Positions 1 through 7,899 of a DNA stretch of 24,674 bases are shown here, in pieces. A program made the translations under genes and the position numbers. Within the stretch, counting starts at the first letter, position 1; each line of letters begins with the position of its first letter. Under the pieces are notes generated by a model, which had not been told where the DNA came from, did not search any database, and saw only the letters and a list, made by a program, of their open reading frames with translations. Source of the DNA: Plakobranchus ocellatus (lineage: Eukaryota; Mollusca; Gastropoda; Plakobranchidae); assembly GCA_019648995.1 (NCBI GenBank), contig BLXT01005173.1:80040-104713 (forward strand), in the 5' to 3' direction.

Positions 1-343
1 AAAGTCTGCACCAATGACTGGAGGCCATGATCATGAATTGACAAAAAGAACCTCACATTTGCATGATGAAAATTATCACTAAATTTTTAAAAGTTTCCCC
101 AAACTCTTCTTTTGTTCATTATTTTTTACACATTTTGCACCTGACGGTATATACATCACCTGCCTTGCTAGCCTTTCAAGCTTTCAGGGTGTAAAGGAAG
201 CCGTGAGGACTCTACTCATTACAACAATCTTAGTATGAATTACAATTGTTAATTTGTTACATGTGTTTGCTCTCAAAAATATAAAGTGTTTTAACTTGTT
301 TGCTGTAGTGTAAATTATCAACATTAAAAACAAAAAAAATGTT
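1..343. other. AT-rich non-coding stretch, nothing recognised
   Basis: No exon with paired splice signals, no RNA gene and no repeat is visible here. The one 62-codon open frame on the minus strand (184-372) is low in complexity and runs into the tandem duplication that follows, so it is treated as chance. Confidence 0.6.
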
Positions 344-632
344 ATAACAAGAATGAATGCATCTATCAGCATCTCAAACTGTATTCTACATCTCGAGCAT
401 CTTGAGTAAGATACTACTCTGTTAGTTGTGCAACATGCCTCTGCAGGCTAACTCTAACTGTATCTGTAATCTTTCATAGCACAAGTTCATAACAAGAATG
501 AATGCATTCATCAGCATCTCAAACTGCATTCTACATCTCAAGCATCTTGAGTAAGATATTAGTCTGTTAGTTGTGTAACATGCCTCTGCAGGCTAACTCT
601 AACTGTATCTGTAATCTTTCATAGCACAAGTT
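344..632. repeat. Direct tandem duplication, two copies of about 145 bp
   Basis: Copy 1 (344-488) and copy 2 (489-632) both begin ATAACAAGAATGAATGCAT and both end TTTCATAGCACAAGTT. They differ at only a handful of positions, mostly single transitions such as tgtatt/tgcatt and tctcgagc/tctcaagc. The period is 144-145 bp. No coding frame or terminal inverted repeat is evident, so this is a local duplication or a two-copy remnant of a satellite. The high identity points to a fairly recent origin. Confidence 0.9.
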
Positions 633-866
633 AAACACTGAGGATTTTTTTTACATAATTATAAACTTGGGTGTTTTTTCTGTGTTCTTGAAATTGTAGA
701 TTTTTTCCCCCTTGTGCAGTGTTTTCTGTCTCACATCCTCATGTACAATGGTGTAGGGAAAAGTACAGTTGATCTTACAGCATTTCATGATTTCTCTCTT
801 TCCCAGGAGCATTCAGGGCACAATGGCTAGTTAATTCACCCTGAGAAATGTTAAGACTGGCTGTCG

Positions 867-958
867 TGGGTTTCAGCCTTGCTATCAATGCCCTGGCCTA
901 ATGGGGCCTAAAAGCCAGAGATCACATTGTTGTAGGTGGGCTATATACATGAAACCCA
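867..958. repeat. Short inverted repeat, 9-bp arms about 74 bp apart
   Basis: TGGGTTTCA at 867-875 is the reverse complement of TGAAACCCA at 950-958. The interior is more GC-rich than its surroundings (around ccctggcctaatggggcc). It could be a small MITE or SINE remnant, but no target-site duplication or promoter boxes could be defined. The flanking DNA from 633 to 1129 holds nothing else I can name. Confidence 0.4.
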
Positions 959-1129
959 TCTTCTTCTTCCTCATACATCAAATCTTCTCTATGATTTTTT
1001 TCATTCCGTCATAAAATTTTCGATCATTTCCTGACCTTTTGTTTCCAAATGAACAAAGAAACAACTTTTCATTTTAATATATTTTACAGTTTGTCTCTTC
1101 TCCAGTGGCGAGATGGCATGAAGCATCCC

Positions 1130-1170
1130 AAACTTTGGTTTTTTATCAGGAAACTTTGGTTTTTTATCAG
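1130..1170. repeat. 20-bp tandem duplication, period 21
   Basis: AAACTTTGGTTTTTTATCAG occurs at 1130-1149 and again at 1151-1170, separated by a single G. It sits inside a stretch open in several frames. The repeated KKPKF residues it yields on the minus strand simply reflect the duplication. Confidence 0.85.
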
Positions 1171-2799
1171 AGATAGGTCTTGCTTTTTTTGTTTGTTTAA
1201 ATTTTGTTACACCAAACTGCTCCCCCTTGAGTGGCGGGTACATGAAATAAATGGAACAGACTTTATTATGTCTGTTAAAATACAATTTTTTCATAATATG
1301 CTACTGAATTTTCTTGATCTTGTTCTGCATGCTATTAAGGCAGATAGTTATTTTAGTGTCATGGCCTTATACATCAGGAAATCAATCCAGTTTCATCTTT
1401 TCCATGCAAAGCAAAAAACATGGCTACTTCAAGAGTTTTACCATATCCCATAGATTTATCTTGTTGAGGCATGTCGGTAGAGAGTTTAGGCTTTCCTTAA
1501 CAAAGAAAAAATTTAAAGAATGGCCGTTTGAGTTTCAAGTCCTCAAACATATCTCATGTTCGCCTTATTGCAACCGAGTGTTTGGTTAGAGATTTGGGTA
1601 CCGTGATGCAGTTTGCTCAGCACTAGCAGTATAAAAGCTAGGGCAAGCATTGCAGTCAGGTGGTGCCTGGCAAAAAATATTGGTTTGGTTGTCTGTGCAA
1701 AATTTGCTTGCTGTGTTTCAAAACTTGTAAGAAAATGTGTCAGTTTCCTGCTATTTTGTTGTTTAATTTGGCTGTTCTGTTCCAGTATTTAAGACAGTAA
1801 GATTTAAGGTGAGAATGAGTAATGGATAGAAAGGAAAGGCAAAGGGAGATTTGGAAATCATCAAACAGATGGGAACAAAGGAAGACACAAATGTAATGAC
1901 CACAAAGAAAGTCTTAAATTCTAAAGGAAAATCATATTTACCAGAAATCCCAGTTGTCATTTACCTCCCAATGGTCAGCCCCACCTTCACAAATTTGTAT
2001 ATTGATTTTTTGTTAACTAAATACGTCTTGACTTATGTAAGCCAAAAATCTAATTGCATAAAATCTGCAATCCCTTTCTAATAGAAACAAAGACCACCTG
2101 TTAAACAACTTGTCCATATATAGAAAAGTCTGCTCATAGATATGCTGATAAAAAATAAATCAATCAAAAAGGGAGTAAAGTACCTAATGTTATACAAATG
2201 ACTATTACTTTATAATAAATAATCACAGTTGAATACCTTGTCCATGCCATGTAGGAAGTCTTACTAATGGATTGTCTATCATTAAATATTGATGAGGAAT
2301 TGTACATGTGGAGATTTACTCACACCTGATGGGCCTCAAACCTCCTCATCGTTCAATTTTTAAAGTGCATCATGCGAAAAATTTATGTTACGTTCAAAAT
2401 TTTGGGCACATGCATTTAACTTACACACAGTGTGCACATCTCCACACGTAATAAAATGGAGGCACGCTCCTCACACAATGGCGATGTATTTTGACATAAC
2501 ATCTGAAACAGAAGGAAAAAGTAAAATGTTGCTACTAGAATTATGCACAAAGGCAACATATTGGGGAAACATGATTAAATGGGTGATACAAAAGCATGAT
2601 GAAAAAAAAAAAATATTGACACCTTAAAGCAACGACTTTGGAAAAAAAAACAACAAATTGTTTGCTCTTAAATTTTAGTACAAAAGAAGATGAGCCTGAT
2701 GTAATCACCACTGATTAGTTTGCTGATATATCATATTAAAGTATAACACTAATTTCAGCTACCAAGCTGATTCCATTGTTTTGCAACATTGTATGTTTC
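1171..2799. other. Non-coding interval, no supported gene
   Basis: This 1.6-kb AT-rich interval has several chance ORFs. The best looking is plus-strand 1851-2081, with a lysine- and threonine-rich beginning. It lacks a convincing acceptor upstream or donor downstream and matches no family I know. No transposon ends or RNA genes were seen. Confidence 0.5.
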
Positions 2800-2811
2800 A
2801 AGGGCAGTCCA
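2800..2811. repeat. Target-site duplication, 3' side of LINE
   Basis: AAGGGCAGTCCA here is identical to 3032-3043 on the other side of the LINE insert. A 12-bp perfect match abutting a TGATGA tail on one side and the truncated ORF on the other is what target-primed reverse transcription leaves. Confidence 0.85.
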
Positions 2812-3031
2812 TCATCATCAGGTGCCTTGCTTTACAGCGTTGGCGATCATGGTCCTCCACTTTTTCCTGTCCTTTGTCGCTTCTATTGCTTCCAACGATT
2901 TCCCTGCCTTCAGCCAGTCTGCCAGGCCTTCAATGAGCTTTTCTCGTTGTTTTCCCCTACTGCGTTTTCCTTCCAATATTCCTGTTGTTACAAGTTTCTC
3001 TAACTTTTCTCTTCGCATAACATGGCCGAAA
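2812..3031 (-). mobile_element. 5'-truncated RTE-like LINE 3' end (dead on arrival)
   Basis: Read on the minus strand, the insert encodes the last residues of a non-LTR retrotransposon reverse-transcriptase ORF. They start at FFGHVMRREKLEKLV, followed by a GKRSRGKQRE stretch and then DRKKWRTMIANAVKQGT and a stop. The pattern (F/W)GH..RR, a basic GKR.RG.. segment, then a DR.KWR terminus is known from LINE C-termini of the RTE and related clades in invertebrates. After the stop is a short TGATGATGA tail, as RTE elements often have. The insert is flanked by a 12-bp direct repeat, AAGGGCAGTCCA on the plus strand, at 2800-2811 and 3032-3043. That is the target-site duplication and fixes both ends. 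Only 220 bp of the element is present, so it is an incapable 5'-truncated copy. Confidence 0.88.
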
Positions 3032-3043
3032 AAGGGCAGTCCA
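3032..3043. repeat. Target-site duplication, 5' side of LINE
   Basis: Second copy of AAGGGCAGTCCA, next to the truncated 5' end of the LINE fragment. The open frame extends past it to 3078, but those upstream residues are host DNA and not part of the element. Confidence 0.85.
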
Positions 3044-3391
3044 AATGAGTGAAAAACAGGTACAGTCTTAAAAAACAATCCTTGCTTGAGGTTTCAGCAA
3101 TTCTTGAAGAACTGAGATGAAGCCAAAGTTACAGAAGTACTAAAATGAGATGGAAAATATTGAATCACTCAAGTTGGTTTTGCCAAAACGTGGGTTATCA
3201 TTATCATGTTCGAAAGATTTTTCCTAATGATATTTGAAATAATTGCATTCATCAATGCATGATTTTTCAGTGTGTGCATGTAATGGCTGAAAAATTGATG
3301 CTTTATTTTATTTTTAAAAAAATAAGTTTTGGATGCATCCTTGCTACTTAAAGTAACCAAACAAGTTTTGAATACAACTATGTCAAGATAA

Positions 3392-3397
3392 TTTATT
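3392..3397 (-). promoter_or_regulatory. Candidate poly(A) signal for the minus-strand gene
   Basis: TTTATT on the plus strand reads AATAAA on the minus strand. It lies about 20-40 bases beyond the possible last exon of the minus-strand gene (acceptor TTTTATAG near 3433). The position is right, but AATAAA is frequent in DNA this AT-rich. The rest of 3044-3391 shows nothing recognisable. Confidence 0.4.
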
Positions 3398-3413
3398 AAA
3401 AATGGTCACCTAC

Positions 3414-6283
3414 CAAGACTTAGGTTTATTCTATAAAAGACAAAGTTACACAGGTCAACATTTTTCACATGGATCTACTGCTTAAAGCTAAAATTACATA
3501 GATTATATCATACCAGTGCTTAATTGCCCTTTTCAAATATTCGATTGGCAATACTTTTTTTTTTCTTCAAATTTAAAAAAAAAACTGAAACAATTTTGGG
3601 GTTCACCTTTCGACCATTGTCCTGAATCTCTCTGAGCATAACACTGAAAATCTACACACTTTCTAAAATAAAAAAAAAAAAGATGTATTAGGCAATTCCC
3701 TGAAATACTAAAATAAGGCCCAGAATTATCAAGCTAAATTCTTTAGGTTGGTACATTCAAGTATACGTCACTGACCTGTCGCAAGTCAGCACCCAAGTTT
3801 CGGGTATCATACTGGTCGGGACAGGATAGCTGAACTTGCGACAGATGTTGCATTTTTTTTTTACAATGGCTGCCATGCGATCTTTGGAAAAAAATTATGC
3901 ACAAAATAAGTACAACATGAGTTGGTTAAAAAATAAAATTAACACTCTCGTATGCATTTCTGATACTACTATAAACAAACTAACCATTCTCAGGCTTAGG
4001 ATCAGGATTCTGGTACTGAAACTGGATTTGCCATGGTCATCAAGCAAGCCCAAAGCTTTGGCCTCACGTTTATTGCGGCATACATTTATCAAAGGTGTGT
4101 TGTGCCCATCGTGAGACTTGTAGGCCTCTCTAATTTTGGGCTGCATTGGCCGCCTCAAGGTCCTTCCACTGAGAAGCAGCATTCTAAATTGGAACTGGTT
4201 TTTTTTGCTATCGGTCTCGGTCCCGTTGTCTGCATTAACACTGTCGCTCTCTTGTGGCACAGTTTCTTGAGTGGCATGGCTCACTCCAAAGTCCAGCTGC
4301 TGCAGAGTTGCCTTGGCAGCATTGCTCTCTTCCCTGTATGGCTGGGTTTCCTCAGGTGCAACTCTTTGAGATAAACCTATTAAACGATATAAAAGAAAAA
4401 TGTCAAGACAGCATCAATTTTTATTGTATCAGAGGACCTGCTTCCATACCTTTCATCCTTAACCATAATGCTTTGCCACTATTTTTTATTTGGAATGTAT
4501 TGGTTTTGATGTTTTGCGCAAAACAACATCACTATAAATAATCAGTGAAAAAAAAATACAGTGGCTTTCCCAGATATTTATCAAATAAGACAGAGTAGAA
4601 GTACCAACAGCATTTAAAAAATAGCCATCTGCTTTATGTTTCAGCCTGATCAACTTTACAGAGTTACCACCCCTATTTAATATAACCAACATTACAACTA
4701 AACCATGTCTAACAGCTGGTGAAAAAGGGTATCATGCTATTTGTCTTTACCTACTTTTGTGTGCATGTGTAGGATAGCACTTGGAAGAAGCAAACCATTT
4801 TTAAGACCAACCCTCACCTGACGGGGAACTTTTGACTTGTGTCTTATTTGATAGTACCAGACTAAAGAGCTCACTCTGTTTTGACGCTTCTTCTGGCTGT
4901 TCCACCTCTGCCGCTCAGCTTGCTTGTACTTCCGCCACTGGGCTCTTCTAGCGATTGCTGTAGCTTCTTCTTGTTGGCGCTACAACCGTGTAACGATAGG
5001 CGCCTCCACATCAGTTCCCTCTTTTGTTTGCTCCTTTGCTTGAAATGCATTCTTTTTCTGCCTATCCTTACGAACAATAGAAATAAATGAATAATTTAAT
5101 GCTTTCATCTTTGAGACTGAGCTGAACAAAATCTTTTGCCTTATATAAATCTACAGATGCTGAGGACCCAGCCATTATAGAAACTTTATGGCAATTCATG
5201 ACATTATCATTTAATTGTTTTAAGGTTTCCACGCGTTTTTAAAATTTTCTCTATAATGCTTTGGTTTGTAACATTTTATTTTCCAAAAACCTTTGGATGT
5301 AGATAAATCCTCAGAGAACAGTAAATTTGGCTTAAAGCATGGCATAGTGAGTCGAAATGTAAAATGTGTAAAGATTGTAAAAATAATATCTTTTATTGCC
5401 ATTATGTGCATCCAAATGGTGAAACAACAAGGAAAATAATAAGACAGCTTTTAGATTGGAAAAAAAAATAAAATTGATAAAAATATTTTAAAATACAGAA
5501 GAAAATAGACCAAACTTATGTCAGTAGAATCATGTCTTTGTGAACACAGACAATAGTCACATTTATCATGAACAGTTATTTTTAAGAACACAAAGTGCAA
5601 AAATGGGGGAAAAAAACCTGAAGATGAAAACCACTTTAGAGAAGAATAAAAAATTAACAAACTTGACCTTCCAAAATAAAATTAAATACTTAAGGATGGG
5701 GGAGAGTGTAGAAGAGATATCTAAATAAAAAAAATATAAGGTTCAATCTAAACCGGGGCCAAGCATTAGGCTAATGCTGCAGCTAGCAAAAACAGTTTCT
5801 TTACAAGTAAATTTTATAAAGTCTCCAATTAGGTAAATTTCTGGAATTTTTTATTCTCAAAATGTGGGACTGCAGAGAACAGGAATTTTCTGTAGAACTC
5901 TTGGAAGAATCTACTAAACACAGTAGACAACATTTCTATGCAGGCTTGCTTTTCATTTTTCACGAATACCCATATTGAGCATTGCATTTTCAAATAGCTG
6001 ATATGAAAAATGAAAAGATAACTCACCTAAAGCTTTGGACTCTCAGTTTGTTTAACTCTCGCCGATCATTTTTAAGCTTCTGACAATACTCCTTGCACCT
6101 CTGCTTTCAAAAGGTTTATACCGCTTAGATGAAGGCTCACTTAAACGAATCCTGAAACCTCTGGATGACAAAAAGCAAATTTCTACACTTCGCGTCTTCG
6201 CTCTATATCTAGGCCTAGAAAAAAATTTTTTGAAGGCTGCCTGTTTGTTTGATAAAGTTTCAAGGAGATGATTCATGCAAGCT
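3414..6283 (-). CDS. Multi-exon gene, charged helical protein with Cys-rich C-terminus; possibly damaged
   Basis: This is the overall span of a spliced minus-strand gene built from exons at 6283-6027, 5061-4818, 4376-3985, 3869-3776 and 3662-3607, with a tiny final exon likely near 3433. Most boundaries have good GT-AG signals, and several neighbouring phases agree (6027 to 5061; 3985 to 3869 to 3662). The predicted protein is rich in Lys, Arg, Gln and Glu through the first two exons, acidic in the third, and Cys-containing at the end. I do not recognise the family. Three faults stand out: the frame must change inside the first and third exons, and the second has an in-frame TAG. The 4818 and 4376 boundaries also differ by one phase. 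Either this is a decaying gene or the assembly has small errors. Further 5' exons may lie upstream of 6283. Confidence 0.6.
3607..3662 (-). CDS. Exon, Cys-containing segment
   Basis: A long pyrimidine tract ending TTTTATTTTAG precedes 3662, and a GTGAAC donor follows 3607. With one leading base, which matches the two bases left by the previous exon, the frame gives KCVDFQCYAQRDSGQWSK. That yields RKC...QC after the join. A competing reading uses a later AG (about 3652) and gives IFSVMLREIQDNGRK in phase 0. Both are open because the exon is short. The first uses the nearest AG to the tract and fits the upstream phases, so I prefer it. Confidence 0.5.
3776..3869 (-). CDS. Exon, C-x2-C motif segment
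   Basis: The acceptor is CATGGCAG and the donor CAG|GTCAGT. With two leading bases the frame encodes KKKCNICRKF followed by PETWVLTCD, so Cys pairs may form a small zinc-binding unit with the next exon. Alternative frame: MQHLSQVQLSCPDQYDTR and onward is also open across the whole exon, but it does not match the frame available at the end of the upstream exon. The exon carries an A10 run and an 11-bp inverted repeat (3776-3786 with 3834-3844). No family was recognised. Confidence 0.5.
3985..4376 (-). CDS. Large exon, acidic then basic segment
   Basis: The acceptor is TTTTATATCGTTTAATAG and the donor ATG|GTTAGT. The main frame runs for about 125 codons: an acidic and Gln-rich part (VAPEETQPYREESNAAKATL, then an ETVPQESDS region), then a basic part (RTLRRPMQPKIREAYKSHDG, and NKREAKALGLLDDHGK). 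At the end a different frame, QFQYQNPDPKPEN, gives the right phase for the next exon, which suggests a one-base shift near 4020-4040. A 62-bp intron with GTATGC and CCAG ends could also explain it. The join to the upstream exon is off by one base. Function unknown. Confidence 0.6.
4818..5061 (-). CDS. Exon, basic coiled-coil-like segment interrupted by TAG
   Basis: Starting after TAG at 5062-5063 with one leading base, which matches the two bases left by the 6027 donor, the frame stays open for about 81 codons to a strong CAG|GTGAGG donor. The sole interruption is a TAG at 4980-4982. Before the stop it reads QKKNAFQAKEQTKEGTDVEA; after it, RQQEEATAIARRAQWRKYKQ and then WYYQIRHKSKVPRQ. Composition is the same on both sides of the stop, so this looks like one helical exon with a nonsense change. 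The alternative is that TAG is itself an acceptor and the exon starts at 4979. Confidence 0.6.
6027..6283 (-). CDS. Exon, possible N-terminal region, apparent frameshift
   Basis: The acceptor is TTTTATTTTTTTTGGCTGATAG and the donor TTTAG|GTGAGT is near perfect. The first part reads ACMNHLLETLSNKQAAFKKF in one frame, staying open past 6110. The last 27 or so codons only make sense in another frame, KQRCKEYCQKLKNDRRELNK, which ends with two spare bases and joins the 5061 exon in phase. A shift near 6105-6120 is therefore needed. An ATG at 6276 could be the start codon or an internal Met. No family recognised. Confidence 0.5.
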
Positions 6284-6504
6284 CTATCAGCCAAAAAAAA
6301 TAAAATAAAAACATTGCTGTACACAAACAATTTAAAGAAAGATTCAATTAGATATTATACCCGACAATTTCAAAACCTTGAATTAAGATCTACTTCTGAT
6401 CTATGACGTCAGTGAGAAAAATGGAAATATTTGAATTAAATAATTGCAAAGGCTGAATCTATTTGAGTGAACATTATCCTGACAAAGTTTTCTTCCTGAG
6501 AAAA

Positions 6505-6542
6505 TTTTGAGAAAAACTATAAATGTATAGTTTTTCTCAAAA
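6505..6542. repeat. Perfect palindrome, 17-bp arms, 4-nt loop
   Basis: TTTTGAGAAAAACTATA (6505-6521) and TATAGTTTTTCTCAAAA (6526-6542) are exact reverse complements around AATG. The arms have no mismatch. It could extrude as a cruciform or fold in RNA. The 17-bp arm and tiny loop are shorter than a usual animal pre-miRNA. Confidence 0.92.
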
Positions 6543-6671
6543 ATTCAAACTACAGAAGCTTAGATGTTGCAAAGTTAGTGTACAAGTGGTTCTTGAAAGG
6601 GAAAAATATGAATAATTTCAACTTTAAATACCAAGACGTATTACACTTTATACATTTATACAATAATGAGT

Positions 6672-7267
6672 CGATCATTACACTGGCTCAACTCTGTGGC
6701 TTTGTCATTTCAAAAGTAGTAATGAACAATACATGTTACTTAAAATTAAGAAAATGGATCACAAATAAGTTGCAACAATTGATCGATTTTCAAAGGGAGA
6801 TCCATAAAAGATTGGGAAACATTTCCACAAACACAATTTTATTATGAAAAATGGAACTTGTCCAAAATTTTGTGAGCGATCATTACACTGACTCAAGGCA
6901 TCTCCTTTGTCCAATTCACAAACTAGCCACGCACATTCTTTGTTAAGCCTTGTGGCCTCTTTGTTGTGAATTGATACATTAAAATGTCAATAATACATCA
7001 GGTAAAATGTCCAGTAGTCAATGATGCTACACAGTAGTTAAAAAATAAATTTTGTGATCGACCACACATCTGCGGGATCGTTACTTCATGATACATGTAT
7101 ATGCTGACAAAAATTTTTTCATCTTATTTTCTCGCTTTGGGGTGTGTCCATCATATCTTCAAGCCACTGTTTCAGTTGTGCACAAGTTTCTGCAGTATAA
7201 AATTGTGAACAAGAAATGACTTGTGGTACTTTGTTTCAATTTTAAATCGGTTTGTGCGATCATTACA
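6672..7267. repeat. Three dispersed copies of CGATCATTACA
   Basis: Exact copies start at 6672, 6877 and 7257. The first two extend to GATCATTACACTG(G/A)CTCA, and the second and third share TGTG(A)GCGATCATTACA. A looser relative, GGGATCGTTACTTCATGATAC, begins near 7073. They lie in the divergent intergenic region. They may be repeated regulatory sites or remnants of a diverged tandem array. Confidence 0.6.
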
Positions 7268-7805
7268 AGCTGACAAAATTTACCCTTCCTGTTTTTAAAA
7301 TGCTCTCGTGCCAGCATTATTTGTCATTTTAGTTCCGTTTGTTATATTTACATGTGGGCAAATCATTTAGAATGGTTTGTGAGGTAGAGCAATGGTTAAT
7401 GTGGATGCATTTTGAATTGTAATATGGGTTGATTCGACAAAGTGTGAAATGATCGAACATCAATTTTTTCCCCGCGAAAATTTAATTCTACGAGTTCCTG
7501 ATAGCTGATTTTGTCCACTGTATAAAAGCATCAATCTATTAAAAGTAAGCATAAAAAAACTGAGCTAGAAAAAAACATTTTTTCCACATCATCATCACAT
7601 TATTATCCTTAACATAATCATATTTTTTCATGTGATGTGTTTCTGTTAAAGCCGAACCTGATGAATAAAACTATGACACGTTTTTACATCTAATGGGAAG
7701 GCTTTCAATTTTTTTTTTCTTTTTCTCTACATTGATTTCCTAGAATCATTTTACAAAATCCTTTTTGGATCGAAATGTTATTCTTGTTAACATCTTTTTA
7801 ACAGA

Positions 7806-7899
7806 ATGAGTGAAACATCCCTAAGAAGAAAGGAGCAGTTGCTTGATGTAATGAAAGACAATTTTGTTTACAGTACCAACACATACATTTCTTCTGTGG
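7806..7899 (+). CDS. Candidate first coding exon
   Basis: The acceptor ATCTTTTTAACAG at 7802-7804 is followed one base later by ATG with A at -3. The frame gives MSETSLRRKEQLLDVMKDNF and continues for 31 codons to a weak donor (GTGTCG at 7900). One base is left over, matching the two leading bases of the 8360 exon. The acceptor before the ATG implies an upstream untranslated exon. The weak donor is the main doubt. Confidence 0.45.

Larger units (their letters stand above)
6284..7804. other. Divergent intergenic region between the two large genes
   Basis: The minus-strand gene runs leftward from 6283 and the plus-strand gene runs rightward from 7806, so this 1.5 kb probably holds one or both promoters and untranslated first exons. 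It contains a perfect hairpin (6505-6542) and three copies of CGATCATTACA. The plus-strand ORF at 6578-6847 covers the first copy but lacks splice signals and known motifs, so I do not call it a gene. Confidence 0.5.

Noticed and set aside
1001-1294. 97-codon minus-strand ORF with KKPKF repeats
   Set aside because: The repeated residues come from the 21-bp duplication, and no splice signals or known domain support it.
1851-2081. 76-codon plus-strand ORF with coding-like beginning
   Set aside because: No good acceptor or donor, no recognised family, and the second half looks like AT-rich non-coding DNA.
4980-4982. Stop-codon reassignment to explain in-frame TAG and TAA
   Set aside because: All three stop codons occur in disrupted frames, and the last exon and I29 gene end normally. 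Decay or assembly error is simpler.
6578-6847. 89-codon plus-strand ORF in the divergent region
   Set aside because: It overlaps one copy of the repeated 11-mer, and the other copies lie in closed frames, so the frame is not conserved between copies.
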